A stretch of DNA of 14,001 bases, taken from positions 1 to 14,001 of the forward strand of contig JAIROH010000132.1 in assembly GCA_031257595.1 (NCBI GenBank). Direction: 5' to 3'. Within the stretch, counting starts at the first letter, position 1. Every line of letters starts with the position of its first letter. Shown here piece after piece: positions 1-6,720 of the stretch. The DNA is from Treponema sp. GTDB lineage: Bacteria; Spirochaetota; Spirochaetia; Treponematales; Breznakiellaceae. The notes beneath the pieces are model-generated. The model searched no databases. It was given only the letters and a program-made list of their open reading frames with translations, and was not told where the DNA came from. The translations under genes were made by a program, and so were the position numbers.

Positions 1-45
1 CCTGTCCCGGGGCGGGTTTTTGCGGACAGGCCCCCAAACTTTTTC

Positions 46-71
46 GTGTGCCTGCCTCGATAAGCAGCGAC
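46..71 (-). repeat. Dispersed intergenic repeat, copy A
   Basis: A 26 bp segment matches 6908-6933 at 23 of 26 positions, in the same orientation. Both copies begin GTGTGCCTGCC and end AAGCAGCGAC on the plus strand; the differences are confined to the five central bases. A 13 bp part, GCCTCGATAAGCA (54-66), recurs exactly at 197-209, across the stop codon of corC. Both long copies lie downstream of minus-strand genes, so a role in RNA 3' ends is possible. The function is unknown. Confidence 0.6.
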
Positions 72-196
72 GCGGACGAAAGCCGTTATTATGTCCTTTG
101 ATTAAGACAGAACACTAGCTCGAACGGGGGGTTGCCGCCGTCCTGTGGTAACGCAAAGGCATCCGGCGGTTTCCTGTTCAGGGCACGGGCGCATGC

Positions 197-209
197 GCCT
201 CGATAAGCA
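197..209. repeat. 13 bp direct repeat of 54-66
   Basis: GCCTCGATAAGCA occurs exactly at 54-66 and 197-209, 143 bp apart. This copy begins inside the 12 bp palindrome at 188-199 and ends two bases before the complement of the corC stop codon (211-213). It may be a fragment of the dispersed repeat also present at 6908-6933. Confidence 0.55.
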
Positions 210-210
210 A

Positions 211-969
211 CTATGTAGCCGTGGGTTTTGCCATCACTATCTTTACCGTATTGATCTTGTGGCCTTCCATACCCTGAACGATAAACTCGTGCCCGTTGTA
301 GAGGGCCTTTTCGTATTTTACCGGGATCTTGCCGAACAGGTCGAACACAAAACCGCCGAGGGTGTCGAAGTCCTCAAACGGAAGCGCTATCCCCAGTTCT
401 TCCGAAAGATCTTCGAGGTTGACCCTGGCGTCGCAGAGCCAGGTTCCGCCGCCGAGGGAAAGGATGTCCTCACCTTCATTGTCGAACTCATCCTGAATGT
501 CCCCGATAATTTCTTCAAGTATGTCTTCCATACAGATAATTCCCGAAACCCCGCCGTACTCGTCCACAACCACGGCGATATGCACCCGCCGCCGCCTGAA
601 TTCGCTGAGTATTTCGTGGATATGTTTTGATTCCGGGACAAAAAACGGTTTTCGCAGCAGTTCCGGCACAACAAGGTTTTCGTTTTTGACGAGCGAGCGG
701 AGCACGTCTTTGACGTACAATATGCCGATCACGTCGTCTATGGTTTCCCGGTAAACGGGAAAACGGGAATGGCCGCTTTCAACAATCGCGGTAAACAGAT
801 CTTCCCGGGACACGTCCTCGGAAATAAACACGGCGTCGATACGGGGAACCATAATCTCCCTGGCCGTGGTTTCCCGCAATTCCACTATTCCCCGTATCAT
901 CTCCCGCTGGTCCGATTCCAGGGCGTTTATCGTCTTTCTGTCAATCTCCCCTTTTTTGAAAATTTTCAC
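211..969 (-). CDS. corC: CBS-pair / CorC-HlyC domain protein (CorC/TlyC family)
   Basis: This 252-residue soluble protein has a tandem CBS pair (about residues 40-155, with VDEYGGVSG at 136-143) and a C-terminal CorC_HlyC transporter-associated domain (about 168-247). It lacks the N-terminal DUF21 membrane domain of longer relatives, so it matches the short CorC/YbeX type, annotated as TlyC 'haemolysin' in treponemes. CBS pairs bind adenine nucleotides. The family has been linked to divalent-metal efflux and, through its ybeY/phoH neighbourhood, to ribosome function; the exact role here is inferred. The GTG start at 969 directly follows the ybeY stop (TGAGTG), with GAGG five bases upstream inside ybeY, so translation is probably coupled. 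Haemolytic activity should not be assumed. Confidence 0.9.
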   Translation of the reverse strand: MKIFKKGEIDRKTINALESDQREMIRGIVELRETTAREIMVPRIDAVFISEDVSREDLFTAIVESGHSRFPVYRETIDDVIGILYVKDVLRSLVKNENLVVPELLRKPFFVPESKHIHEILSEFRRRRVHIAVVVDEYGGVSGIICMEDILEEIIGDIQDEFDNEGEDILSLGGGTWLCDARVNLEDLSEELGIALPFEDFDTLGGFVFDLFGKIPVKYEKALYNGHEFIVQGMEGHKINTVKIVMAKPTAT

Positions 970-1419
970 TCATACCTCGCTGATAATATGATAAGGCCCC
1001 AGTTCCCGTAAAATTTCTTCCTGCTTTTTCAGCATGGGTTCTTCCGGGACGTTGCTCGCGTGATCCATACCGTCCAGATGAAGGATACCATGAATAAGGA
1101 GTCTGCGTAATTCCTCGTCGGGGGAAACCTTAAAACAGGAGGCGTTTTCTTCAAGCGCCTGGAGGGAAATCACAATGTCACCGGGAAGGTAGCGTTTTCC
1201 GGCGTTTTCGCCGAGGGGGAACGAAAGCACGTCGGTCGGCTCATCGCGGCCGCGGTAACGGTTGTTGAGTTCCTGTATATATGAATTGCCGCAGAACAGC
1301 ACGGAAAGTTCCCAGTTGTCAAGGCCCAGAAAAACAAGAACCCTGTTGATAAAAGACACAGCCCTGTTTCGCCAGGGCGGGCTTTCCACCCCTTCGGCGC
1401 CGATTTCCACGTTGTTCAC
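970..1419 (-). CDS. ybeY: Endoribonuclease YbeY
   Basis: This 149-residue protein is a YbeY/UPF0054 metalloprotein, a single-strand RNA endonuclease needed for 16S rRNA 3' maturation and ribosome quality control. The zinc site is intact: H110, H114 and H120 in the motif HGILHLDGMDH. The conserved family block NNRYRGRDEPTDVLSFPL is at 52-69. The length is typical. The GTG start at 1419 overlaps the TGA stop of the upstream HD-protein gene (GTGA, 4 bp), which indicates translational coupling. No strong Shine-Dalgarno is visible. Its partners phoH and corC lie in the same cluster, as they do in enterobacteria (ybeZ-ybeY-ybeX). Identification is secure from motif, length and context. Confidence 0.96.
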   Translation of the reverse strand: MNNVEIGAEGVESPPWRNRAVSFINRVLVFLGLDNWELSVLFCGNSYIQELNNRYRGRDEPTDVLSFPLGENAGKRYLPGDIVISLQALEENASCFKVSPDEELRRLLIHGILHLDGMDHASNVPEEPMLKKQEEILRELGPYHIISEV

Positions 1420-3749
1420 GGTTTACCCGTCCCGCCGTTCGCCGCCCCGCCGTCTTCCGGATCCGTTTCTTCCCCGTCTATACCCTGAAGGCCCGTTTTT
1501 TCATCCGCTTTTTCGATCGTCTTCCCGCCGGCCTTTCCTTCCGCCTTGCCGTTTTTTTCGGCGGCTTTAAGGATCTCCGGAGACAGTTTGGGATATTCGA
1601 TCCTCGAATGATAGTAACCGGTAAGAACTTTGATAAACGCGTTTTTTATCGTCTCAAGATCCCTGAACGTCAACTCGGATTGGGAAAGCTGACCGCCGGA
1701 AACCTTGGCGTCGAAAAGTTCCTGGATGTATTTTTCAAGCTTTGTCGCGGTCGGCTTTTTTAGCGTGCGCACCGCCGCCTCGGTTACGTCGGCCAGCATG
1801 ACGACGGCGGATTCCCTGGATCGGGGCGGATTTCCCGGATAGGTAAAATCAACGGGGTTTACCTGGCCTTCTTTTTTAAGCGCTTCGTTGTAAAACCAGG
1901 TAATGAGGGAATTCCCGTGATGTTCGGCGATAAAGGCTATTATCGCGTCGGGAAGCCCCATGGCCCTGGCCTTTTCAATCCCGACTTTTACATGGTTCCG
2001 TATCACCGTTGCCGAAAGCCGGGGCGAAATGTCCTTGTGTTTGTTGTAATTGGTCTGATTCTCCACAAAGTATTCGCTCTGATCCATTTTGCCGATGTCG
2101 TGGTAGTAAGCGCCTACCCGCGCAAGAAGGGCGTTCGCCCCTATCTCCTGGCATGCCGATTCCGCGAGATTGGCAACCATAAGGGAATGGCTGTAGGTTC
2201 CCGGCGCGGTATTAAAGAGCCTTCTTAACACCGGAGAGTTAAGGTCGGAAAGTTCAATAAGCCTGAACGGGGTTATCGCGTTAAGGGCCTGTTCGATCAC
2301 CGGGAGTATGCCCAGCACAAGTATCCCCGAAGCGACGCCGTTAAAGGCGGCCCAGAACACGACCGGCGGATAATCCGAAGCCGGCGCCTGCCGCAAAAGC
2401 AGTACGGCGACGGCGGAAACCGCGTTGACGGCGGCCACAAAAAGCCCCGCCCTGATCAGGTCCATGCGCTTTTCCACGTTTTGAAGGACAAAGGCCGCCG
2501 AGAGGCCCGATCCCAGCGAAAGGATATACGCGGAAATGTCAAACGAGTCGGCAAGAAAAGCCCCCAGGGGGAGGACAAGGGCGCTGACAACGGCCGCGGG
2601 AAAACCGATGAGTATGCCGGGGAGCATAACCACAAGGGCCGTCGGCAGCAGCAGCGAAAGCGGGAAATTTTCCGGAAGGCCCGCCAGGTACTTCGCCGCC
2701 GCCGCGCCGACAAGGTAGCCGGCGGCCAAGAGTATCATCATATAACATTCACGTTCGGAAAGGATCCTCCCGGCAAAACGTTTTCCCAGCAGCAACACAA
2801 TCAAGACATAGACCAAAAAAAGGATAAGCGCCTGGCCCGCGATAAGCCGCCCGTCGCGCCGGGAAAGGGACAAATTCAGCGCCTGAAGCTGTTCCATCTC
2901 TCCGCTGGTTACAACAAAGCCCTTGCGGATTATTTTTTCGCCCCGTTCAATGTACCGGTACACGGGCTCAATCCGCCCCCGTACCTCGGCAAGCCGTAAC
3001 TCGGTGTCTTCCGGGGAAAAGAAAACATTCTCCTTAAGAACGGCAAGAACGATTCCGCCCGCGCCGTTCCTGAAATTCCGGGAAAGCCCCTCGTCCTCGC
3101 AATACCGGGAAAAAGCCGCGGGGAGCCGTTCCGTCGTAATTACCCTGCCGAAATCAATCTGCTCCCGTTCAAGCCTTGTCCCGTAGTTATGGAGAAGCTC
3201 CACGATGTCGGGGTTGTGCTGAACAAGGGCCGATGCGGACATGTTGAAAACGCCGGACTCAATAAAAAATTCCAGCGCCGCAAGGCCCCGCGTCAACGAA
3301 TCGTCTCTGTCCGGATCGTTAAAAAGCGCTTCCAGCGTTTCCGGCGCGGCAAGTCCGGGAAATTCGGACTGCACCCTAAGCCGGTACGTTTCAAACGAAA
3401 CGCCGGAAGAAAAAAGTTCGCCCGAAAAACGCGAAAAACGCTCGTAGGTTTTCCGTATTTCCTGATCCACCGTAACGGAATACCTGAACACCGCCGGAAC
3501 AAGATGTTCCTGGGCTTCGATGCGCAGCCTGGTGGCTTCCTGGTCCACATAGGAAACCGGCTGATCCGCCGTCACGTCCCGGTCGGCGACTTTGCCGGCC
3601 TCAAATCCTTCAAAATTTACCCGGCTGTGCTGGTCCAGCGCGATGATCATCACAACGCTGATAACAAAAGCCGCCGCCGATGCCGCGGCCGGCCCTGTCC
3701 GCAGGGCGGGAAACGTAAAATTTTTTTTAAAAGACGTTATTTTTTTCAC
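1416..3749 (-). CDS. pgpH: 7TM-HD family phosphohydrolase, probable c-di-AMP phosphodiesterase PgpH
   Basis: From the GTG at 3749 the protein has 777 residues. Layout: one N-terminal membrane helix (about 24-38); a long extracytoplasmic region (about 40-300) like the 7TMR-HDED domain; seven hydrophobic helices (about 303-485); a cytoplasmic HD domain; and a Lys/Glu/Gly-rich tail (about 738-777). The HD residues are present: H521 (TYSHS), H550-D551 (YYHDIGK), H610-H611 (EHHGN) and D654 (LADVTEAA). Characterised PgpH proteins hydrolyse c-di-AMP to pApA; that activity is inferred here from architecture. A phoH-pgpH-ybeY order is also common in Firmicutes. I chose GTG at 3749 because GGAGAG lies seven bases upstream, giving a 23 bp overlap with phoH. 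An in-frame TTG at 3806 would add 19 residues but has a weak ribosome site. Confidence 0.9.
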   Translation of the reverse strand: MKKITSFKKNFTFPALRTGPAAASAAAFVISVVMIIALDQHSRVNFEGFEAGKVADRDVTADQPVSYVDQEATRLRIEAQEHLVPAVFRYSVTVDQEIRKTYERFSRFSGELFSSGVSFETYRLRVQSEFPGLAAPETLEALFNDPDRDDSLTRGLAALEFFIESGVFNMSASALVQHNPDIVELLHNYGTRLEREQIDFGRVITTERLPAAFSRYCEDEGLSRNFRNGAGGIVLAVLKENVFFSPEDTELRLAEVRGRIEPVYRYIERGEKIIRKGFVVTSGEMEQLQALNLSLSRRDGRLIAGQALILFLVYVLIVLLLGKRFAGRILSERECYMMILLAAGYLVGAAAAKYLAGLPENFPLSLLLPTALVVMLPGILIGFPAAVVSALVLPLGAFLADSFDISAYILSLGSGLSAAFVLQNVEKRMDLIRAGLFVAAVNAVSAVAVLLLRQAPASDYPPVVFWAAFNGVASGILVLGILPVIEQALNAITPFRLIELSDLNSPVLRRLFNTAPGTYSHSLMVANLAESACQEIGANALLARVGAYYHDIGKMDQSEYFVENQTNYNKHKDISPRLSATVIRNHVKVGIEKARAMGLPDAIIAFIAEHHGNSLITWFYNEALKKEGQVNPVDFTYPGNPPRSRESAVVMLADVTEAAVRTLKKPTATKLEKYIQELFDAKVSGGQLSQSELTFRDLETIKNAFIKVLTGYYHSRIEYPKLSPEILKAAEKNGKAEGKAGGKTIEKADEKTGLQGIDGEETDPEDGGAANGGTGKP

Positions 3750-4767
3750 GTGGATTCTCTCCGCGGACGGCGGGTGGTTTTTCGTTTTCCCTGTCGTACG
3801 CTTCAATGATCTTTTTGATAAGGGGATTACGAACTACGTCTCCGGTATTGAGATAGGCAAAGTGGATCCCCTCTACTTTTGAAAGGATCGAAAGCGCGTG
3901 AAGCAGTCCCGATTCAACGCGTTTTGGAAGATCGATTTGGGTTGTATCGCCGGTAATTACCGCCCTCGCGCCCTGGCCGATACGGGTAAGGAACATCTTC
4001 ATCTGTTCTTTGGTAGTATTCTGGGCTTCGTCAAGGATAATGATACAGTCGTTAAGGCTTCTGCCCCTCATATACGCCAGCGGGGCAACCTCTATGGCCC
4101 TGGTGTCTTCCATACGGCGGACGGTCTCATAGGGGATAAGGGCTTCCATCGCGTCGTAGAGGGGACGGAGGTACGGATTTATCTTTTGCGCAAGATCTCC
4201 CGGCAGATAGCCAAGGCTTTCACCGGCCTCCACGACGGGGCGGGTCAGCACGAGTTTCCGCATCTTCTTTGAAAGCACCAGACGCAAGGCTTCGGCAATC
4301 GCCAGGTATGTTTTGCCGGTTCCGGCGGGGCCTACGCAAAAACTTATGTCGTGGTTTCGCATACCTTCAACGTACAGGGCCTGGTTCCGGCTTCGGGGGA
4401 ACACTTTGGTAAAACCCTGGGGAATCTGGATAAGATTATCCCGGAGAAAATCCGTCTTGCCGGATTCGCCGTTCACGGAAGCTTCGTCCTGCCTGGGGGT
4501 TTCCTGAAGAAAAGAGCCGGCAAGAGCCCGGACATATTCCGTAGAGGGGTATTCACCCTCCTGTACCGCCATAATCAGTTTATCAATTACCGTTTTAAAT
4601 CGCCTGACCCCGGCCTTATCCACCCCAAAAATACTGATTTCATTGCCCCTGGTAGCTATGCGCCCTCCCAGAGAACCGGCAATAACCTTGAGGTTTCCGT
4701 CATTCGCCCCGCAGACCCCGGAGAGAACGTCGTTGTTATCCAGGACTATAGTAATACTTTCTTCCAA
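3727..4767 (-). CDS. phoH: PhoH family ATPase (YbeZ/PhoH-like)
   Basis: This 346-residue PhoH-family P-loop ATPase has Walker A GPAGTGKT at 146-153, Walker B LDEAQ at 245-249 and the family block KLVLTRPVVEAGESLGYLPG between them. The N-terminal third carries a small KH-like segment (about 1-65). The family is linked to RNA metabolism and interacts with YbeY in bacteria where this was tested; the gene name comes from phosphate starvation and does not prove that regulation here. I set the start at TTG 4767: GAGG lies five bases upstream, and the length then fits the family. The frame stays open upstream through non-coding repeat DNA into the tRNA at 5013, giving residues unlike any PhoH, so that longer start is rejected. 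Confidence 0.95.
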   Translation of the reverse strand: MEESITIVLDNNDVLSGVCGANDGNLKVIAGSLGGRIATRGNEISIFGVDKAGVRRFKTVIDKLIMAVQEGEYPSTEYVRALAGSFLQETPRQDEASVNGESGKTDFLRDNLIQIPQGFTKVFPRSRNQALYVEGMRNHDISFCVGPAGTGKTYLAIAEALRLVLSKKMRKLVLTRPVVEAGESLGYLPGDLAQKINPYLRPLYDAMEALIPYETVRRMEDTRAIEVAPLAYMRGRSLNDCIIILDEAQNTTKEQMKMFLTRIGQGARAVITGDTTQIDLPKRVESGLLHALSILSKVEGIHFAYLNTGDVVRNPLIKKIIEAYDRENEKPPAVRGENPREKNNVF

Positions 4768-4979
4768 AAGTACCTCTTTTTCAAGCCTTGAACCCTTTTT
4801 CGCTGTACAAAAATTCGCTGGGCGCGCAGGGATTCGGCTTCCGGTCGCGAACATCCTGTTCGCTCCCTCCGGCCCGGGGTTTCGCCCTTTCGGCGCCATC
4901 CCTGGCGCCTTTTCTTCGCGCCTGCGAAGCGGGCAAAACCTTTCGAATCCCTGCCCTTTTTCGCTGTACAAAAATCCGC
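4768..4979 (-). repeat. tRNA-3'-end-containing repeat unit with hairpin array
   Basis: A 44 bp segment at 4793-4836 repeats 4954-4997 with one mismatch (T4815 versus C4976), a period of 161 bp. The repeat includes the last 17 nt of the tRNA-Val gene, its discriminator base and 26 bp of 3' flank. Between the copies are three small perfect hairpins: GCGAAC/GTTCGC (4847-4863), GGCGCC/GGCGCC (4892-4909) and CTTCGC/GCGAAG (4914-4929). A further inverted pair CAGGGATTCG/CGAATCCCTG (4827-4836 with 4944-4953) encloses them. The layout recalls the E. coli tyrT distal repeats, each of which starts with the tRNA 3' end. An integration scar is the alternative. The last bases before 4767 hold the phoH ribosome site. 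Confidence 0.75.
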
Positions 4980-5053
4980 TGGGCGCGCAGGGATTCGAAC
5001 CCCGGACATCCACGGTGTAAACGTGGCGCTCTAACCAGCTGAGCTACGCGCCC
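4980..5053 (-). tRNA. tRNA-Val (UAC)
   Basis: The complement folds as a full cloverleaf: acceptor GGGCGCG/CGCGCCC, D arm GCTC/GAGC, anticodon arm CCACG-TTTACAC-CGTGG, variable loop ATGTC, and T arm with loop TTCGAAT. The anticodon is TAC, reading valine GUA. The discriminator is A (4980) and CCA is not encoded (the next bases are GCGG). The gene starts 37 bp after the plsC stop with no well-placed promoter between: a TACAAT at 5061-5056 would start transcription inside the tRNA. It is therefore probably cut from the plsC transcript. Its last 17 nt are duplicated 161 bp downstream. Confidence 0.97.
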
Positions 5054-5090
5054 TCATTGTATGAGTACCGGGTTACGGTAACACGGGGAA

Positions 5091-5852
5091 CTATTGAGCG
5101 TCTAGTGGGAGGCGGTGCGACGCCTTGTGTCGTTCCAGGGCTTCGGCAATAAGATCGTGGACATGGCCGGCGAGTATCTGCTTTCGGTCTTCGGGGGGCA
5201 TTTGGCTTGTTTGCAGCGGAGGCAGAAACGAAAGGGACACCGAAACGGCGTTGACCCGGTAGTTTTTTTCAAATACCTCGTAACTGCCGGTAATGGCCAC
5301 GGGAACGATTACCGCGCCGGACTGGGTAGCCAGCCTGAGCGCGCCGGGAAGAAAGGGGCCGATTCCCTGACCACGGCTCCGGGTTCCTTCCGGGAAAATC
5401 AGCATACCGCCGCCGGACTTGATGTGTCCGATACCCCTGTTGATCGTGGCAAGGGCTTTACGGGGCCGTTTCCGGTCAATAAAAAGACCGCCCAAAAGGA
5501 GTATCCAGATATTGACACCGGGAATGTAGAGCAGCTCTTTCTTGGCGATAAAACCGAACGGCCTTCCCGCGTAGCCCAGGGCAAGCATAATATCGAAAAT
5601 TCCCACATGGTTTGCCACAAAACAAAGGCCGCCGTTTTTCGGGATATGTTCCGTGCCTTCCACGATCATACGGCAGCCGGTAAGGCCGATTATGGCCCGC
5701 GCCCAAACCTGGGCGACTTTATAAAGAAACATGCTTATGGTTTTTTTTAGCCCAAAAAGACTAATCAGAAACGCACAGCATCCCAAGGGAACAAAAACAA
5801 TCAGGGTGATTCCGGTAACGGCAAAAACAGCGACGGTTTTTACAAGTTCCAC
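5091..5852 (-). CDS. plsC: 1-acyl-sn-glycerol-3-phosphate acyltransferase
   Basis: This 253-residue membrane acyltransferase is predicted to convert lysophosphatidic acid to phosphatidic acid. All four PlsC/LPLAT motifs are visible: HVGIFD (H82 and D87, the HX4D catalytic pair), GGLFIDR (121-127), FPEGTRS (153-159) and VPVAI (183-187). A hydrophobic N-terminal segment (about 5-33) anchors it to the membrane. I chose GTG at 5852, which has GAGGGAG five bases upstream and lies 10 bp after the stop of the HAD gene. A longer reading to 5963 would overlap the HAD gene by about 100 bp with low-complexity, Arg/Pro/Gly-rich residues. The TAG stop is followed 37 bp later by tRNA-Val. The substrate could be another lysophospholipid; the motif set does not separate these. 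Confidence 0.93.
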   Translation of the reverse strand: MELVKTVAVFAVTGITLIVFVPLGCCAFLISLFGLKKTISMFLYKVAQVWARAIIGLTGCRMIVEGTEHIPKNGGLCFVANHVGIFDIMLALGYAGRPFGFIAKKELLYIPGVNIWILLLGGLFIDRKRPRKALATINRGIGHIKSGGGMLIFPEGTRSRGQGIGPFLPGALRLATQSGAVIVPVAITGSYEVFEKNYRVNAVSVSLSFLPPLQTSQMPPEDRKQILAGHVHDLIAEALERHKASHRLPLDAQ

Positions 5853-5862
5853 ACCCGCTCCC

Positions 5863-6480
5863 TCACAAACGCCCCGCGCAGAGCAGTTCCAGTTCCCGGC
5901 GGGCGGCGGCCGCGTCCCGCCAGAGAAACGCGTGAATACCCAGCTGCGCGGCCGCAGTGACATTTATCCCGGTGTCGTCAAAAAAAACAAGCTCGCCGGC
6001 TTTACACCCCAGCGCGGAAAGGATCAGTTCGTATATTTTTCTTTCGGGTTTTACCGTATCGACCTCGCAGGAGTATACCGATTCGTCGGGAATAAGAAAA
6101 ACAGGGATGGTTTCCCGAACCGTATCAAGAAACGGCTGAACCATGTTGGAAAGTATACCGACTTTCAGGCCCGCTTTTTTTATGTCTTTCATCAGCTGTT
6201 CCGTTTCGGCGTTGATCCTGGACCAGCTTTTTACATCCGTTAAAACCATCTTCTCCAGGGCCAGGTCGTCGGGAAAAATTCCCACATCGGCAAGTATGTT
6301 TTTGAAATACTCCTTCCCGTTTACCAGTCCCCGGTCGTAGATTTGCCTGTTTTCCCAGTAGATCCGCCTCATAAGGGCGGAGTCGATTCCGGCGATAAAA
6401 GCCAAATCCCGCATGGTGTTTCCATCCTGGGGAAGGGAGATTACCCCGCCATAATCAAAAGCGACGGCTTTAATACCCAT
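5863..6480 (-). CDS. HAD-superfamily (HAD-IA) hydrolase-like protein
   Basis: This 205-residue protein has the HAD-IA layout: motif I FDYGGVI (nucleophile D9), motif II ILSNM (S111), motif III lysine in VKPERKIYE (K144) and motif IV FFDDTG (D168, D169). An alpha-helical cap lies at about 15-85. Motif I reads D-x-G, so the second Asp, the usual acid/base of HAD phosphatases, is absent; some phosphatase-like and dehalogenase-like HADs share this trait, and the substrate cannot be named. The start is uncertain: ATG at 6480 has GGAG only two bases upstream, while an in-frame TTG at 6498 would add six residues. TACAAT at 6492-6487 could be a -10 element giving a very short leader. The gene is 10 bp from plsC and probably co-transcribed with it. 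Confidence 0.85.
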   Translation of the reverse strand: MGIKAVAFDYGGVISLPQDGNTMRDLAFIAGIDSALMRRIYWENRQIYDRGLVNGKEYFKNILADVGIFPDDLALEKMVLTDVKSWSRINAETEQLMKDIKKAGLKVGILSNMVQPFLDTVRETIPVFLIPDESVYSCEVDTVKPERKIYELILSALGCKAGELVFFDDTGINVTAAAQLGIHAFLWRDAAAARRELELLCAGRL

Positions 6481-6619
6481 GTCTCCATTGTACACCAATG
6501 GCGGGAAAAAAAACAGGCTCCGGCGGTTTTACGCAACAATTCTCAGTTTATGCTCCGAAAACGAAAAAACGCCTGTAAAAACTTGTCGGGGGCTGGCGGC
6601 TTTTTACCACGTTTAGGGA

Positions 6620-6655
6620 AGCACTGATTTATTCGAATGCGAATAAATCAGTGCT
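6620..6655. repeat. Perfect 16 bp inverted repeat, 4 nt loop
   Basis: AGCACTGATTTATTCG (6620-6635) is followed by AATG and then its exact complement (6640-6655). It is AT-rich and has no T-tract directly after it on either strand, though a T-rich run occurs at 6668-6674. Such length and perfection exceed what chance gives in 500 bp. It could be a transposon-end remnant or a transcript-end hairpin. Confidence 0.8.
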
Positions 6656-6720
6656 ACTTTAATGTGGTTTTTTTGCCGCTTTGAAAAAGCGAGTTTTCCG
6701 CAGAAAAACGAGAAAAATAA

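Larger units (their letters stand above)
1..210. other. Non-coding stretch downstream of corC
   Basis: I see no credible gene here; the open frame covering 145-630 on the plus strand is the reverse shadow of corC. The stretch holds several structured motifs: an inverted repeat CCTGTCC/GGACAGG (1-7 with 24-30), a 26 bp repeat copy at 46-71, a CCGCCG/CGGCGG pair around 135-175, and a perfect 12 bp palindrome GGCGCATGCGCC at 188-199. None has a clear T-tract on the minus strand, so I cannot name a terminator for corC with confidence. A gene continuing beyond the left edge cannot be excluded. Confidence 0.6.

Noticed and set aside
145..630. 161-residue plus-strand frame over corC
   Set aside because: It is antisense to conserved CBS and CorC_HlyC domains and its residues resemble no family.
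3750..3806. Upstream TTG start for the 7TM-HD protein at 3806
   Set aside because: It would lengthen the phoH overlap to 80 bp and lacks a good ribosome site, whereas GTG 3749 has GGAGAG seven bases upstream. It is not fully excluded.
4793..4997. Prophage or integrative-element attachment sites at the tRNA 3' end
   Set aside because: The duplicated tRNA end fits an att pattern, but the enclosed DNA is only about 120 bp with no integrase. A tyrT-like repeat explains it better, though an old deletion scar is possible.
4768..5013. N-terminal extension of PhoH reaching into the tRNA gene
   Set aside because: The frame is open, but it runs through the hairpin array and tRNA sequence, the residues have no PhoH similarity, and a well-placed GAGG precedes the TTG at 4767.
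5056..5061. TACAAT as -10 of a tRNA-Val promoter
   Set aside because: It ends two bases before the mature 5' end, so transcription would begin inside the tRNA, and no -35 lies 16-18 bp upstream.
5853..5963. 37-residue N-terminal extension of PlsC
   Set aside because: It overlaps the HAD coding region and reads as low-complexity Arg/Pro/Gly sequence; GTG 5852 has a strong ribosome site.
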